64,000 nt of DNA from Pseudoflavonifractor sp. MSJ-37 (GCF_018917965.1 NZ_JAHLPP010000007.1:1-64000); one strand, 5' to 3'. Positions 8,217 to 15,864 are shown, counted from the first letter of the stretch. Translations and numbers: made by a program. Notes: generated by a model not told the origin, from the sequence alone.

Positions 8217-8253
8217 AACAACGGCCCGCGATATGATCGCGGGCCGTTGTTTC
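8217..8253 (+). terminator. Terminator between recR and the convergent reductase gene
   Basis: A 16-bp stem (8217-8232 with 8236-8251) and a 3-nt loop, ending in TTGTTTC. It can serve recR and, read in the other direction, the leftward operon that ends at 8283. Confidence 0.85.
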
Positions 8254-8282
8254 GTCATCTGATATGACGTCTCGTATTCATT

Positions 8283-8888
8283 TTAGAAGGTCTTGGCAAC
8301 CTCATCACACTCCGCCATGGCCTTGGCCATGATCTGCTCCACGTCATTGCCCACGATGTCCAGGCCGTCGGCGGCGATGGTCCGGAACTCCGGGATATCG
8401 AAGGAGTGGGCGATCGCCTTGAGCTGATTGGCGCCCATCTCCAGCCACTGGGCCTCCGGCGCGGAGAAATCGCCGCCCCGGGTGGTGAGGAACAGGAGCT
8501 TCCGCACATGGCACAGGCTGTGCTTCCCGCCCGCCTCGTCGTAGTAGAAGCTCAGGTTCTTCCCGGACACCCGCTCCAGATAGACCCGCAGGACCGCGGG
8601 GAAGGACTGCTCCCAGAAGGGCGCGGCGATCACCACCTTGTCGGCGGCGGCGAACTGGTGGGCGGCGGCGAACATGGGATCGTCGGTCCGGCCCTCCTCC
8701 AGCAGACGCTCCTGATAGTCCAGCGTATCGGGATAGAGGGGCTCCAGCCGCTCCACCATCACGTCCCGCTCCACCACCGTGTCCTCCGGGTGGAGGGCGG
8801 CATAGGCGGCCAGGAAGTGCCGGGCCAGCTTCAGCGTCCGGGACTTCTCCTGCCGGACACAGGCATTCACGAACAATACGTTCGCCAT
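8283..8888 (-). CDS. Flavodoxin-like NAD(P)H/FMN oxidoreductase (azoreductase family)
   Basis: A protein of 201 residues of the NAD(P)H dehydrogenase (quinone)/AzoR fold. It starts with a beta strand and flavin-phosphate loop (NVLFVNACVRQEKSRT), has the APFWEQSFPAVLRVYLERV region where family members keep P-x-W/M-N-F-x-x-P, and TTRGGDFS as the second flavin loop. It probably reduces quinones or azo compounds with FMN. The ATG at 8888 was preferred to a GTG nine bases upstream because GGAG sits 10 nt before it. It is the last gene of the PadR-DUF2812 operon, 5 bp after the previous stop. Confidence 0.85.
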   Translation of the reverse strand: MANVLFVNACVRQEKSRTLKLARHFLAAYAALHPEDTVVERDVMVERLEPLYPDTLDYQERLLEEGRTDDPMFAAAHQFAAADKVVIAAPFWEQSFPAVLRVYLERVSGKNLSFYYDEAGGKHSLCHVRKLLFLTTRGGDFSAPEAQWLEMGANQLKAIAHSFDIPEFRTIAADGLDIVGNDVEQIMAKAMAECDEVAKTF

Positions 8889-8893
8889 GTGGA

Positions 8894-10063
8894 TCACGCT
8901 CCTAACTGCATTTTCGAAGCTATTGTATCAAGGATCGCCGAATCCGTAAAGTCCAGATCTCCCATGAGGCGCACGGCCGTCCGGCCGCTTTGGAGCAGGA
9001 GACAGCTCCCCCGCTCGTACCGGACGCAGACCGCCCGGACGCCCGCCGGCGGATCCACAGCCTGTTCTGTCCCTCCGCCGCCGCAGAGGATCTCCCGGAT
9101 CTCGTCCCTGTCCAAGCCACGGGACAGCTCCGTGAACACCTCCTCCGCCAGCCAAGGCCAGGCGGCGTCCTCCCGCCGGACATACAGGAGCCCTCCGCCG
9201 TCGATCGTCTGGAGCAACGTCCGGGAGGAGAGCATCCGGCCGCCCGCCCGGGTCAGGCCGTCCTCCGGGAGCGTGCCGCCGAGGCCCAGATCCGCCGCCG
9301 TCACCACGGGATGGCCCTCCGCCGCCAGGGCCGCCGGGTCCAGAGGCTCGGACCGACGGATGTCCCCGCTCAGGAGACTGCCCAGCGCCAGCACCAGTAC
9401 CGCCAGGATCAGCACAGGCTTCATCCCGCTCCGGAAGCGGGCCGCGCCCATCTGGGGCCGCGGGAAGGCCCGGTCCCGCTCCAGCGCCAGCCACACCCGG
9501 ATCCCATAGGCCAGCGCGGCGCAGAACTCATACCCGGTCCAGACCAGCAGAGCCGCCAGCAGGACCATCTCCCCCAGAGCTGCCGGCTCGTAGAACATTT
9601 GGAAGGGGTAGAAACTGCTGTGTCCGATCAGCAGGAGGAGGACGGCATAGAGGGCCGTCGTGGCCAGAGTCCCCAGAGCCGCGCCCATGGCCGGGACCAG
9701 CGCCAGCCGCCGGAGCCGGTCGGCCTCCAGCGCCTCGTCGGTCTGGATAGGCACCACGGTCCGGCCCGGCTTGGACTGATAGACCCGGATCAGGCCCCAC
9801 CGGCCAGTGAGTTCCCAGCCAGCGTCGGCACAGAGCCGGTCATAGCTCCCGGCTCCGTCCTCCGCCGCCCCCAGCAGACGCCTCGGCTGGGCCAGATCCA
9901 CGGAATAGCGCAGGTCCGGCCGGCTCAGGGGAACGAACACAGCCATGCCGCAAATCAGCTTCTCCAGCTCCCAGCCTCTGGACTTCCAGTCCTCCAGCCA
10001 CTGCTCCGCCGCCTTGTAGTCCAGGTCCGCGAAGCCGAACCAGGCATATCGTCTCTCCTTCAT
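8894..10063 (-). CDS. DUF2812 domain membrane protein (copy 2)
   Basis: A protein of 389 residues. Residues 1-105 form a DUF2812 domain (WFGFADLDYKAAEQWLEDW, RGWELEKL), followed by three or four membrane segments around 125-150, 165-190 and 215-235, and an extracytoplasmic or soluble C-terminal half. It overlaps the upstream paralogue by four bases (ATGA), so translation is coupled. DUF2812 proteins are commonly found next to PadR regulators in Firmicutes and are thought to act in envelope or drug response, but no biochemical role is known. Confidence 0.8.
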   Translation of the reverse strand: MKERRYAWFGFADLDYKAAEQWLEDWKSRGWELEKLICGMAVFVPLSRPDLRYSVDLAQPRRLLGAAEDGAGSYDRLCADAGWELTGRWGLIRVYQSKPGRTVVPIQTDEALEADRLRRLALVPAMGAALGTLATTALYAVLLLLIGHSSFYPFQMFYEPAALGEMVLLAALLVWTGYEFCAALAYGIRVWLALERDRAFPRPQMGAARFRSGMKPVLILAVLVLALGSLLSGDIRRSEPLDPAALAAEGHPVVTAADLGLGGTLPEDGLTRAGGRMLSSRTLLQTIDGGGLLYVRREDAAWPWLAEEVFTELSRGLDRDEIREILCGGGGTEQAVDPPAGVRAVCVRYERGSCLLLQSGRTAVRLMGDLDFTDSAILDTIASKMQLGA

Positions 10064-11241
10064 CCTTCCGCCTCCATCCCCAGCCGCTCCGCCACACGGC
10101 GGAGAAGCCCCGTCTCCGTCAGGTCCGGGCCAAGGCCCTCGGTGGAATAAGTCCCCACCAGAGCCGCCGTCCGCCCCTGCCGGAGCAGGAGGAACGCGCC
10201 GTCCCGGGCCGTCCAGCTCTCGTCGAAGCCCAGCTCCGCCGGCTGGAAGTCCAGCGTCCCCAGGCCCTCATAGTCCCCCGTGCCGCACTGGTCCGCCAGC
10301 GCGCAGGCCAGCCGGCGGGCATAGCCCTCCGTACCGCAGACATAGCGCTCACAGGTGAGGAACTGGTATCCCCCGTCCTGCCGGACCGTCTCCTGATACC
10401 GCTCTCCCCGGACCATCAGGGCCCACACCGGGGACAGGTCCGTCCGGGAGACCGTCCGCCCGTCCAGGCCCAGGTCCTCCGCCATGACGATCGGCCGGTC
10501 CCGGAGGGCGGCCCGCCGGAAGGGATCCGTGGTATGACAGCCCAGCACGCCCATGCTCAGCTCCCAGAGCCGGAACAAAACGTACAGCGCCGCGAACAGC
10601 CGCTCCAGCCTCGGCAGGAGGCCTCTGCACCGCGCGGCCCAGCGGGACAAGACCGTGGAGCGCCACGCACGGCCCTCCCGCTCTCGTCTCCACCAGGCCA
10701 GACCGGCGACTCCGATCCAGAAGAGTCCCGCCGTCAGGCAGAGGACGCTCAGGGCCAGCCACAGGGGCGAGGTCCGGCACAGCAGGTCGGCGGGCCCCAC
10801 TACGGGCCGCCGGCCCTGCCGCGCCATGATCCACAGGGCCGCCAGCAGGAACAGCAGGGCCAGCGCCGTCTCCAGCTCCGCCTGGAGCGGCGGCCACACG
10901 GTCCGGCGGAAGCGGTCCCGCCCGGTCCAGCGCAGGTCGGAGCGGACTGGCTCCGGGTCCGCCACGGTCCGGGCCTTCAGGATCGCCAGCGGCCCGGACT
11001 GGGTCTGGAGCTCCCAACCCGCTTCCCGATACCGGCGGAGATCCGCCTCCTCCGGCTCCGGACAGAGATCCACGCACCAGCGGGTCCCGGAGGGCATCTC
11101 CTCCGCCCGCCGCCAGAGGGCCAGGCCACCGGGCCCGATCCGGTCCAGATCCCAGCCCCGGGCACTCTGCCGCTCCAGCCAGTCCTCCGCCGCGGCCCGG
11201 TCCATGGCCCCATAGGGGAACCACCCCAGCTTCCGTCTCAT
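10060..11241 (-). CDS. DUF2812 domain membrane protein (copy 1)
   Basis: A protein of 393 residues, a diverged paralogue of the next gene with the same order: DUF2812 (GWFPYGAMDRAAAEDWLER, RGWDLDRI), membrane segments in the middle and a C-terminal domain. The ATG at 11241 overlaps the padR stop by four bases (ATGA). The frame is open far upstream inside padR, but the family start MRRKLGWFPYG fixes the beginning. Tandem duplication followed by divergence is the simplest history. Confidence 0.8.
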   Translation of the reverse strand: MRRKLGWFPYGAMDRAAAEDWLERQSARGWDLDRIGPGGLALWRRAEEMPSGTRWCVDLCPEPEEADLRRYREAGWELQTQSGPLAILKARTVADPEPVRSDLRWTGRDRFRRTVWPPLQAELETALALLFLLAALWIMARQGRRPVVGPADLLCRTSPLWLALSVLCLTAGLFWIGVAGLAWWRREREGRAWRSTVLSRWAARCRGLLPRLERLFAALYVLFRLWELSMGVLGCHTTDPFRRAALRDRPIVMAEDLGLDGRTVSRTDLSPVWALMVRGERYQETVRQDGGYQFLTCERYVCGTEGYARRLACALADQCGTGDYEGLGTLDFQPAELGFDESWTARDGAFLLLRQGRTAALVGTYSTEGLGPDLTETGLLRRVAERLGMEAEG

Positions 11242-11561
11242 CCCTCCGCCTCCTCCCGCAAGACCCGCTCCATATCCGATGCCTGTCGCCGGATCCGCCG
11301 GTACTCCCGCTCCAGCACCCGCGCCCCCTTCGGGGCCAGGCGGTAGTACTTCCGGCCGTCCTCCACCCGGCTCAGGCCGATGAGGCCATCCTTCTCGAAG
11401 CGCTCCAACAGAGCGTAGAGGCTCCCCGCGCCGATGTTCACCGCGCCGTCCGTCAGGGCACTGACATATTTCATGACGCCGTACCCGTAACGCTCGCTCC
11501 GGAGCGCCAGCAGGATATAGTACATAGGCTCCGTCAGCGTGTCCAGCTTCTTCCGCGCCAT
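11238..11561 (-). CDS. PadR-family transcriptional regulator
   Basis: A protein of 107 residues with the PadR winged helix: LTEPMYYILLALRSERYGYGVMKYV (recognition and dimer region) and GSLYALLERFEKDGLI, then the wing VEDGRKYYRLAPKG. The ATG at 11561 has a strong GGAGGGGG site. It heads the operon padR-DUF2812-DUF2812-reductase, and a palindrome overlapping its promoter suggests autoregulation, as is known for many PadR repressors that respond to toxic small molecules. Confidence 0.92.
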   Translation of the reverse strand: MARKKLDTLTEPMYYILLALRSERYGYGVMKYVSALTDGAVNIGAGSLYALLERFEKDGLIGLSRVEDGRKYYRLAPKGARVLEREYRRIRRQASDMERVLREEAEG

Positions 11562-11582
11562 GGTTCCCCCTCCTCCCTCTCC

Positions 11583-11603
11583 ATATATCGAATATCGATA
11601 TAT
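11583..11603. promoter_or_regulatory. Probable PadR operator
   Basis: A perfect dyad with 9-bp arms (ATATATCGA and TCGATATAT) around three bases. It lies between the putative -10 box and the padR ribosome site, over or just after the transcription start, which fits repression. PadR-family sites are typically AT-rich dyads of this size. Confidence 0.75.
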
Positions 11604-11605
11604 CC

Positions 11606-11635
11606 ATCTTAACATCAGGCCATACAGGATGTCAA
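11606..11635 (-). promoter_or_regulatory. Promoter of the padR operon
   Basis: Minus strand: -35 TTGACA (11635-11630), an 18-nt spacer and -10 TAAGAT (11611-11606). The operator dyad begins 3 bp downstream of the -10. Confidence 0.7.
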
Positions 11636-11655
11636 GCGGCGGCCAAGAGCGAAAC

Positions 11656-11693
11656 ATGCCCGCCCCAAGGCCGAAGCGGCCTCGGGGCGGGCA
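11656..11693 (-). terminator. Terminator of the beta-eliminating lyase gene
   Basis: A GC-rich stem of about 16 bp (11656-11672 with 11678-11693) followed on the minus strand by TGTTTCGC, a weak T-run. It lies 27 bp after the stop codon at 11720. Confidence 0.65.
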
Positions 11694-11719
11694 TAGTATC
11701 TCTTATGGGGAAAGCGCTG

Positions 11720-13168
11720 TCACTGCTCGTCGCCGAAGTCGGCCCGGTAGGCCGCCGCCAGCTTCTCAGGCCAGTCGCTCACCGGCTCCAGTACGCCGGT
11801 GAAGAAGCGCAGAGTGGCCGGCTCGTGGACGAAGCGCAGGCCGCCCACCAGATTCCGGTGGTCATACAGCCACTTGACCCGGTCGATGACGTACTCCGTC
11901 TGGGACAGGGTGAACACCCGGCGGGGGAAGGCCAGCCGCAGGAGCTCCATGGAGGCGATGCGCTCGGTGCCGTCGGGCTCCCGCTCCTCGGAGAGGGTGC
12001 CGCGCTCCATGCCCCGGATGCCGCCGCAGATGTACAGGGCGCAGGCCAGCGCACCGGCAGAGTACTGCTCCTGGGGCACATCGGGCAGGAACTCCTTCAC
12101 GTCGATGTGGGCGCCCAGACCGCCGCCGGGGGTGATGACGGGGATGCCGTACTCATCCAGACGGCGCACACAGTAGTCGATGAACTGAGGGCCCTGAGAG
12201 ATCACGTCCATGTCCATGCTCTCGTCGAAGCCCACGGTCATGGCCTCCATCTCCTTCACGGACATACCGCCGTAGGTCAGGAAGCCCTCGAACATGGGGA
12301 TCAGGTCCTCCATGGAGTGGAAAAGGGCCTCGTCCCGCACCAAGATGGCGCCGCCCCGGGCGAAGCCGAACTTGCGGGCGGAGAAGTAGATGATGTCGAA
12401 CTGGTCGGCGATCTTCCGGGCGATCTCCCGGACGGTCCGATCCCGCATCTCAGGCTCCCGGGTCTTGATGAAGTACAGGTTGTCCTGAAGGAGCGAGGCG
12501 TCCAGCACGGTCATGACGCCGTGCTTCCGGCAGATCTCAGTGGCGGCCTCGATGTTGGCGCAGGAGATGGGCTGGCCGCCGATCAGGTTGGTGCCCGCCT
12601 CCAGCCGGACGAAGGGCACGTTCTCCGGCCCCTCCCGCAGGATGCAGGCCTCCAGAGCCTCCAGATCGATGTCGCCCTTGAAGGGCAGGTCGCTGTGGCT
12701 GACGAGGCCCTCCTTCTTCACCAGCTCTTCCACGCGGCCGCCCAGCCGGGTGATGTGGGCCTTGGCGGTGGTGAAGTGGTAGTTCATGATGACGCAGTTC
12801 CCGGGCTTCACGAAACGGGTGGCCAGGATATTCTCACAGGCGCGGCCCTGATGGGCGGGCAGACAGTAGTGGATGCCGAAGATCTCCTCCAGCTTGCGCT
12901 GCATCTTGAAGAAGGTCTCAGATCCCGCGTAGGCATCGTCCGCCACCAGCATGGCGCTCTGCATCCGGTCAGACATGGCGTTGACGCCGGAATCGGTCAG
13001 CATATCCAGGAAGATGTCCCCGTTGTGGAGCTGGAAGGTATTGAAGCCGGCCTCCCGCATCTTCTCCAGACGCTGTTGGGCAGGCAGGAGATGGAGCTGC
13101 TGGACGATCTTGACCTTGTGCATCTCCATCGGGATCGGCTCGTGTTGATAGAACGTGATCTTAGGCAT
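11720..13168 (-). CDS. Divergent tryptophanase/tyrosine phenol-lyase-like PLP enzyme
   Basis: A protein of 482 residues that aligns by eye with beta-eliminating lyases: LHNGDIFLDMLTDSG, LPAHQGRACEN, EAGTNLIGGQP, DNLYFIKTRE, YFSARKF and TYGGMSVKEMEAM. Lys266 in SARK is the likely PLP lysine. It departs from TnaA and tyrosine phenol-lyase: the usual Asp-Ala-Thr-Arg is Asp223-Ala-Ser-Leu226, so the Arg that contacts the PLP oxygen is missing, and the usual K-K-D around the PLP lysine is R-K-F. Substrate is therefore uncertain. The ATG at 13168 has GAGGGG 8 nt upstream. It is a single-gene unit under a T-box leader. Confidence 0.8.
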   Translation of the reverse strand: MPKITFYQHEPIPMEMHKVKIVQQLHLLPAQQRLEKMREAGFNTFQLHNGDIFLDMLTDSGVNAMSDRMQSAMLVADDAYAGSETFFKMQRKLEEIFGIHYCLPAHQGRACENILATRFVKPGNCVIMNYHFTTAKAHITRLGGRVEELVKKEGLVSHSDLPFKGDIDLEALEACILREGPENVPFVRLEAGTNLIGGQPISCANIEAATEICRKHGVMTVLDASLLQDNLYFIKTREPEMRDRTVREIARKIADQFDIIYFSARKFGFARGGAILVRDEALFHSMEDLIPMFEGFLTYGGMSVKEMEAMTVGFDESMDMDVISQGPQFIDYCVRRLDEYGIPVITPGGGLGAHIDVKEFLPDVPQEQYSAGALACALYICGGIRGMERGTLSEEREPDGTERIASMELLRLAFPRRVFTLSQTEYVIDRVKWLYDHRNLVGGLRFVHEPATLRFFTGVLEPVSDWPEKLAAAYRADFGDEQ

Positions 13169-13228
13169 CGTTTGCCCCTCCTCATGATGATCCAAACTTC
13201 GCTCGGATCCCGACGCCGGACGGAGCGG

Positions 13229-13505
13229 ATAAAAAACGCCCTCCGTGCCCAGCCGGGACACAGAGGACGAGAGCGACTCGTGGTACCACCTCAGTTCACC
13301 GCGTCACCGCGGCCTCATGGGATATGGCTATCCCCCACGCAGTATCGGGCGCACCCGGCGCCGCATACTCCTCCTGATCAGAGTTTCCGGGCGCTGCTCC
13401 AGACGGTAATTGGGACGCTGACGCTTCTCTGCCTCGCACCGACCGGCAGCTCTCTGGAGAAGGGATGGTCCAGCGCCTTACTGGATGTCTTTCATCGCGT
13501 TGTCT
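13229..13505 (-). ncRNA. T-box leader (tRNA-sensing riboswitch), probable Tyr specifier
   Basis: Minus strand, 5' to 3': GCGATGAAAGAC start of stem I, the AGTA motif (near 13480), a GGCGCTG/CAGCGTC helix, the CCAGAGAG bulge and distal loop, the T-box sequence AGGTGGTACCACG (13291-13279) and an intrinsic terminator (13269-13255 with 13250-13237) ending in TTTTTT (13236-13231). The bases after the upper helix read CCAATTACC; by the spacing seen in the Bacillus glyQS T-box, the specifier is TAC (Tyr). Uncharged tRNA would bind and prevent termination, switching on the lyase-like gene. Confidence 0.9.
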
Positions 13506-13511
13506 GTATCT

Positions 13512-13540
13512 ACTTTACCACTTTTGATCGCTGATGTAAA
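13512..13540 (-). promoter_or_regulatory. Promoter of the T-box/lyase unit
   Basis: Minus strand: -35 TTTACA (13540-13535), a 17-nt spacer and -10 TAAAGT (13517-13512). The start point is just before the T-box stem I. Confidence 0.75.
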
Positions 13541-13592
13541 GCGGCTGTCCCAGAAAAAATGGAGCCGATCTCCGCTCATAGCCTATGGCAAA

Positions 13593-13628
13593 ATATGAAA
13601 ACAGCCATCTTCGAAAGAAGATGGCTGT
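13593..13628 (-). terminator. Terminator after the tRNA pair
   Basis: A 12-bp perfect stem (13601-13612 with 13617-13628) and TTTC loop, followed on the minus strand by TTTTCATATTTT. It lies 6 bp after the CCA end of tRNA-fMet. Confidence 0.9.
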
Positions 13629-13634
13629 TTCATC

Positions 13635-13711
<77 letters not shown>

Positions 13712-13714
13712 ATA

Positions 13715-13800
13715 TGGTGCCGGAGACCGGGCTTGAACCGGCACGGGATCGCTCCCACAGGATTTTAAGTCCCGGGCGTCTACCATTCCGCCACTCCGGC
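13715..13800 (-). tRNA. tRNA-Leu (TAA)
   Basis: 86 nt with encoded CCA and the long variable arm of class II tRNAs (GTGGGAGCGATCCCGT region). The anticodon loop is CTTAAAA with anticodon TAA, reading UUA/UUG codons, which are rare in this GC-rich genome. Confidence 0.97.
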
Positions 13801-13839
13801 GTTTCCGGTCGCAAACTCGCTCTTGCTGAGTGCTTGATT

Positions 13840-13868
13840 ATGATAACACATTCTCCCGCGATCGTCAA
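13840..13868 (-). promoter_or_regulatory. Promoter of the tRNA-Leu/tRNA-fMet operon
   Basis: Minus strand: -35 TTGACG (13868-13863), 17-nt spacer and -10 TATCAT (13845-13840), about 40 bp before the mature tRNA-Leu 5' end. Confidence 0.85.
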
Positions 13869-13962
13869 CTACATTTTCAAAAAATTTTTCCGGCCGGCCA
13901 TGCGCATATCTCCCGCCCCGTCGCATAGACTGAGATAGGACCATTGGAAGGAGGCAGATGCC

Positions 13963-14076
13963 ATGCCGGAACACACCCCAGACAGCCCCGCGCCCGCCCC
14001 GATGCCCGCGCCCCGGGAGGACGTGGACGACCTGATCTTCTCCACGGAGACGGAACGGCCCGTCAGCGACCGCTAA
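13963..14076 (+). CDS. Small acidic Pro-rich peptide (37 residues)
   Basis: A short frame with an AAGGAGG site about 9 nt before the ATG. The product is Pro/Ala-rich then acidic (EDVDDLIFSTETE), with no signal peptide, membrane segment or Cys. I do not recognise it. It ends 33 bp before the prfB promoter. The ribosome site is the main support; no clear promoter or terminator was found for it. Confidence 0.45.
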   Translation: MPEHTPDSPAPAPMPAPREDVDDLIFSTETERPVSDR

Positions 14077-14109
14077 GGTGCATTTTCCCCGCCGGACCGA
14101 CAGTTTTGC

Positions 14110-14138
14110 TTTACATTTGCTCTCTCATTGGATATAAT
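14110..14138 (+). promoter_or_regulatory. Promoter of prfB
   Basis: -35 TTTACA (14110-14115), a 17-nt spacer and consensus -10 TATAAT (14133-14138). Start near 14145, so the leader is only about 33 nt. Confidence 0.88.
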
Positions 14139-14177
14139 GGAAAGGCTAATATCGAATGAGATGTGAGAGTGTGTGAT

Positions 14178-15299
14178 ATGCTTCAATTCGACGAATATAA
14201 AGTGAGACTGAACAACATCCTGCCCGCTCTGGACGATCTGGAGCAGGCGCTGGGTCTGAAGGCCGCCGCTCAGGAGGCGGAGATGCTGGAGTCGGAGAGC
14301 GCCTCCGACGGCTTCTGGAACGATCTGGAGAAGGCCCAGAAGGTCCAGCAGCGGATCTCCCAGCTCAAGGGCAAGCTGGACGGTCAGAAGCGCCGCCGGG
14401 ACGAGTGGTCCGACCTGATGGCCCTCTGCGAGATGGGCAACGAGGCGGAGGACGAAACTCTGGTCCCCGAGGTGGAAGAGGGCTTCATCAAGCTGGAGGC
14501 CGACATCGAGGAGGCCCGTCTCTCCTCCCTGCTCACCGGCGAGTACGACAACTCCAACGCCATCCTGACCATCCACGCCGGCGCCGGCGGCACCGAGGCT
14601 CAGGACTGGGCCCAGATGCTCTACCGGATGTACACCCGCTGGGCCGAGCGCCATGGCTATGACTGCAAGACCATGGACTATCAGGACTGCGAAGAGGGCG
14701 GCATCAAGAGTGCCACGATCACTATCTCCGGCGAGAACGCCTATGGCCATCTGAAGAGCGAGCATGGCGTCCACCGTCTGGTCCGTGTCTCCCCCTTCGA
14801 CGCCCAGGCCCGCCGCCAGACCTCCTTCTCCGCCGTAGAGGTCATGCCCGAGCTCCCCGACGACGTGGAGGTGGACATCCGTCCCGAGGACATCGAGATG
14901 CAGGTCTACCGCTCCTCCGGCGCCGGCGGCCAGCACGTCAACAAGACCTCCTCCGCCGTCCGTTTGATCCATAAGCCCACCGGCGTGGTGGTCTCCTGCC
15001 AGACCGAGCGGAGCCAGTTCCAGAACCGGGACAACTGTATGCGGATGCTCCGCTCCCGCCTGGTCCAGCTCAAGATGGAGGCCCACCTGGAGAAGATCTC
15101 GGACATCAAGGGCGTCCAGCTCAAGATCGAGTGGGGCAGCCAGATCCGTTCCTACGTCTTCATGCCCTATCAGCTGGTGAAGGACAACCGCACCGGCTAT
15201 GAGACCAGCAACATCAACGCCGTCATGGACGGCGATCTGGACGGCTTCATCAATGCCTACTTGAAGGCCAGCGCCACCGGCGAGTGGGCCAGCAAGTAA
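14178..15299 (+). CDS. prfB: Peptide chain release factor 2
   Basis: A protein of 373 residues that ends translation at UGA and UAA codons. It carries the SPF anticodon-like tripeptide (VRVSPFDAQ) that separates RF2 from RF1, and the GGQ motif (SSGAGGQHVNKTSSAV) that triggers peptide release. Domain 1 starts MLQFDEYKVRLNN and is read in one frame: the internal UGA frameshift site found in most prfB genes is absent. The ATG at 14178 matches the family start; a GTG five codons upstream is also open, and both have weak ribosome sites, which is unusual beside the strong sites of the neighbours. Confidence 0.95.
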   Translation: MLQFDEYKVRLNNILPALDDLEQALGLKAAAQEAEMLESESASDGFWNDLEKAQKVQQRISQLKGKLDGQKRRRDEWSDLMALCEMGNEAEDETLVPEVEEGFIKLEADIEEARLSSLLTGEYDNSNAILTIHAGAGGTEAQDWAQMLYRMYTRWAERHGYDCKTMDYQDCEEGGIKSATITISGENAYGHLKSEHGVHRLVRVSPFDAQARRQTSFSAVEVMPELPDDVEVDIRPEDIEMQVYRSSGAGGQHVNKTSSAVRLIHKPTGVVVSCQTERSQFQNRDNCMRMLRSRLVQLKMEAHLEKISDIKGVQLKIEWGSQIRSYVFMPYQLVKDNRTGYETSNINAVMDGDLDGFINAYLKASATGEWASK

Positions 15300-15329
15300 G
15301 TCCGCCGTCTTTTCTCAAAAAATGGACCG

Positions 15330-15380
15330 GAGCCCTCCGCAGAGCGATCTGATCTCTGCGGAGGGCTCCTCTTTCGTTTT
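15330..15380 (+). terminator. Terminator of prfB, likely bidirectional
   Basis: A 15-bp stem (15330-15344 with 15354-15368) followed by CTCTTTCGTTTT. On the other strand the hairpin is followed by CCATTTTTTG, so it can also end the leftward small gene that stops at 15388. Confidence 0.88.
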
Positions 15381-15387
15381 GCTTCGC

Positions 15388-15555
15388 TCACTCCGCCATG
15401 GGCCGGTCCTCCAGGCGGAGGGCTAGCTCCATCGTCGGATGCGGCGTCTCCGGAGCCGCCGCCTCCCGCTCCTCTAGATAGGACGGGATACACAGAAGGG
15501 CCGCCAACAGGAGCAGTGCTCCCGGCAGGATCAGCCCTCTCTGCACAGCCTGCAT
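15388..15555 (-). CDS. Small single-pass membrane protein (55 residues)
   Basis: ATG at 15555 with a GGAGAGG ribosome site and a promoter with TATAAT at 15627-15632. The product has a basic start (MQAVQRG), one hydrophobic segment (residues 8-25) containing a Cys at 22, and an acidic, Pro/Glu-rich tail of about 30 residues. It could be a membrane anchor or a lipoprotein-like peptide, although the lipobox is not typical. Not recognised as a known family. Confidence 0.65.
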   Translation of the reverse strand: MQAVQRGLILPGALLLLAALLCIPSYLEEREAAAPETPHPTMELALRLEDRPMAE

Positions 15556-15626
15556 TTCGTTTCCTCTCCTCTCTCCAAGTGCCTGTCCCGGTCATGGCCG
15601 GCGGCAGGCGCTCTTCGCTTCGTGTC

Positions 15627-15655
15627 ATTATAATTCTTTTCCGTCCGTTTGTCCA
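15627..15655 (-). promoter_or_regulatory. Promoter of the small membrane protein gene
   Basis: Minus strand: -35 TGGACA (15655-15650), 17-nt spacer and consensus -10 TATAAT (15632-15627). Confidence 0.75.
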
Positions 15656-15777
15656 CCATCTTTCTCTTCCATCCTGTCCCGCTCGTTTCGTCCATACGGG
15701 GCGGGCCGCACAGAGCTGCCTCTCCGTTTGCCTTCATCAAAATATCGTTCAGCGCAAATAGCTTCCTTCTAAAGTTC

Positions 15778-15806
15778 TTGTCGATCCCACTCCAAGCTGG
15801 TATAAT
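15778..15806 (+). promoter_or_regulatory. Promoter of the PadR-type regulator at 15865
   Basis: -35 TTGTCG (15778-15783), 17-nt spacer and consensus -10 TATAAT (15801-15806); about 52 nt of leader. Confidence 0.82.
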
Positions 15807-15864
15807 ACGAATATCCATGATCTGTATACTGCCCGCGGAACGCGGAGGATAGGAGAAGAACGCT

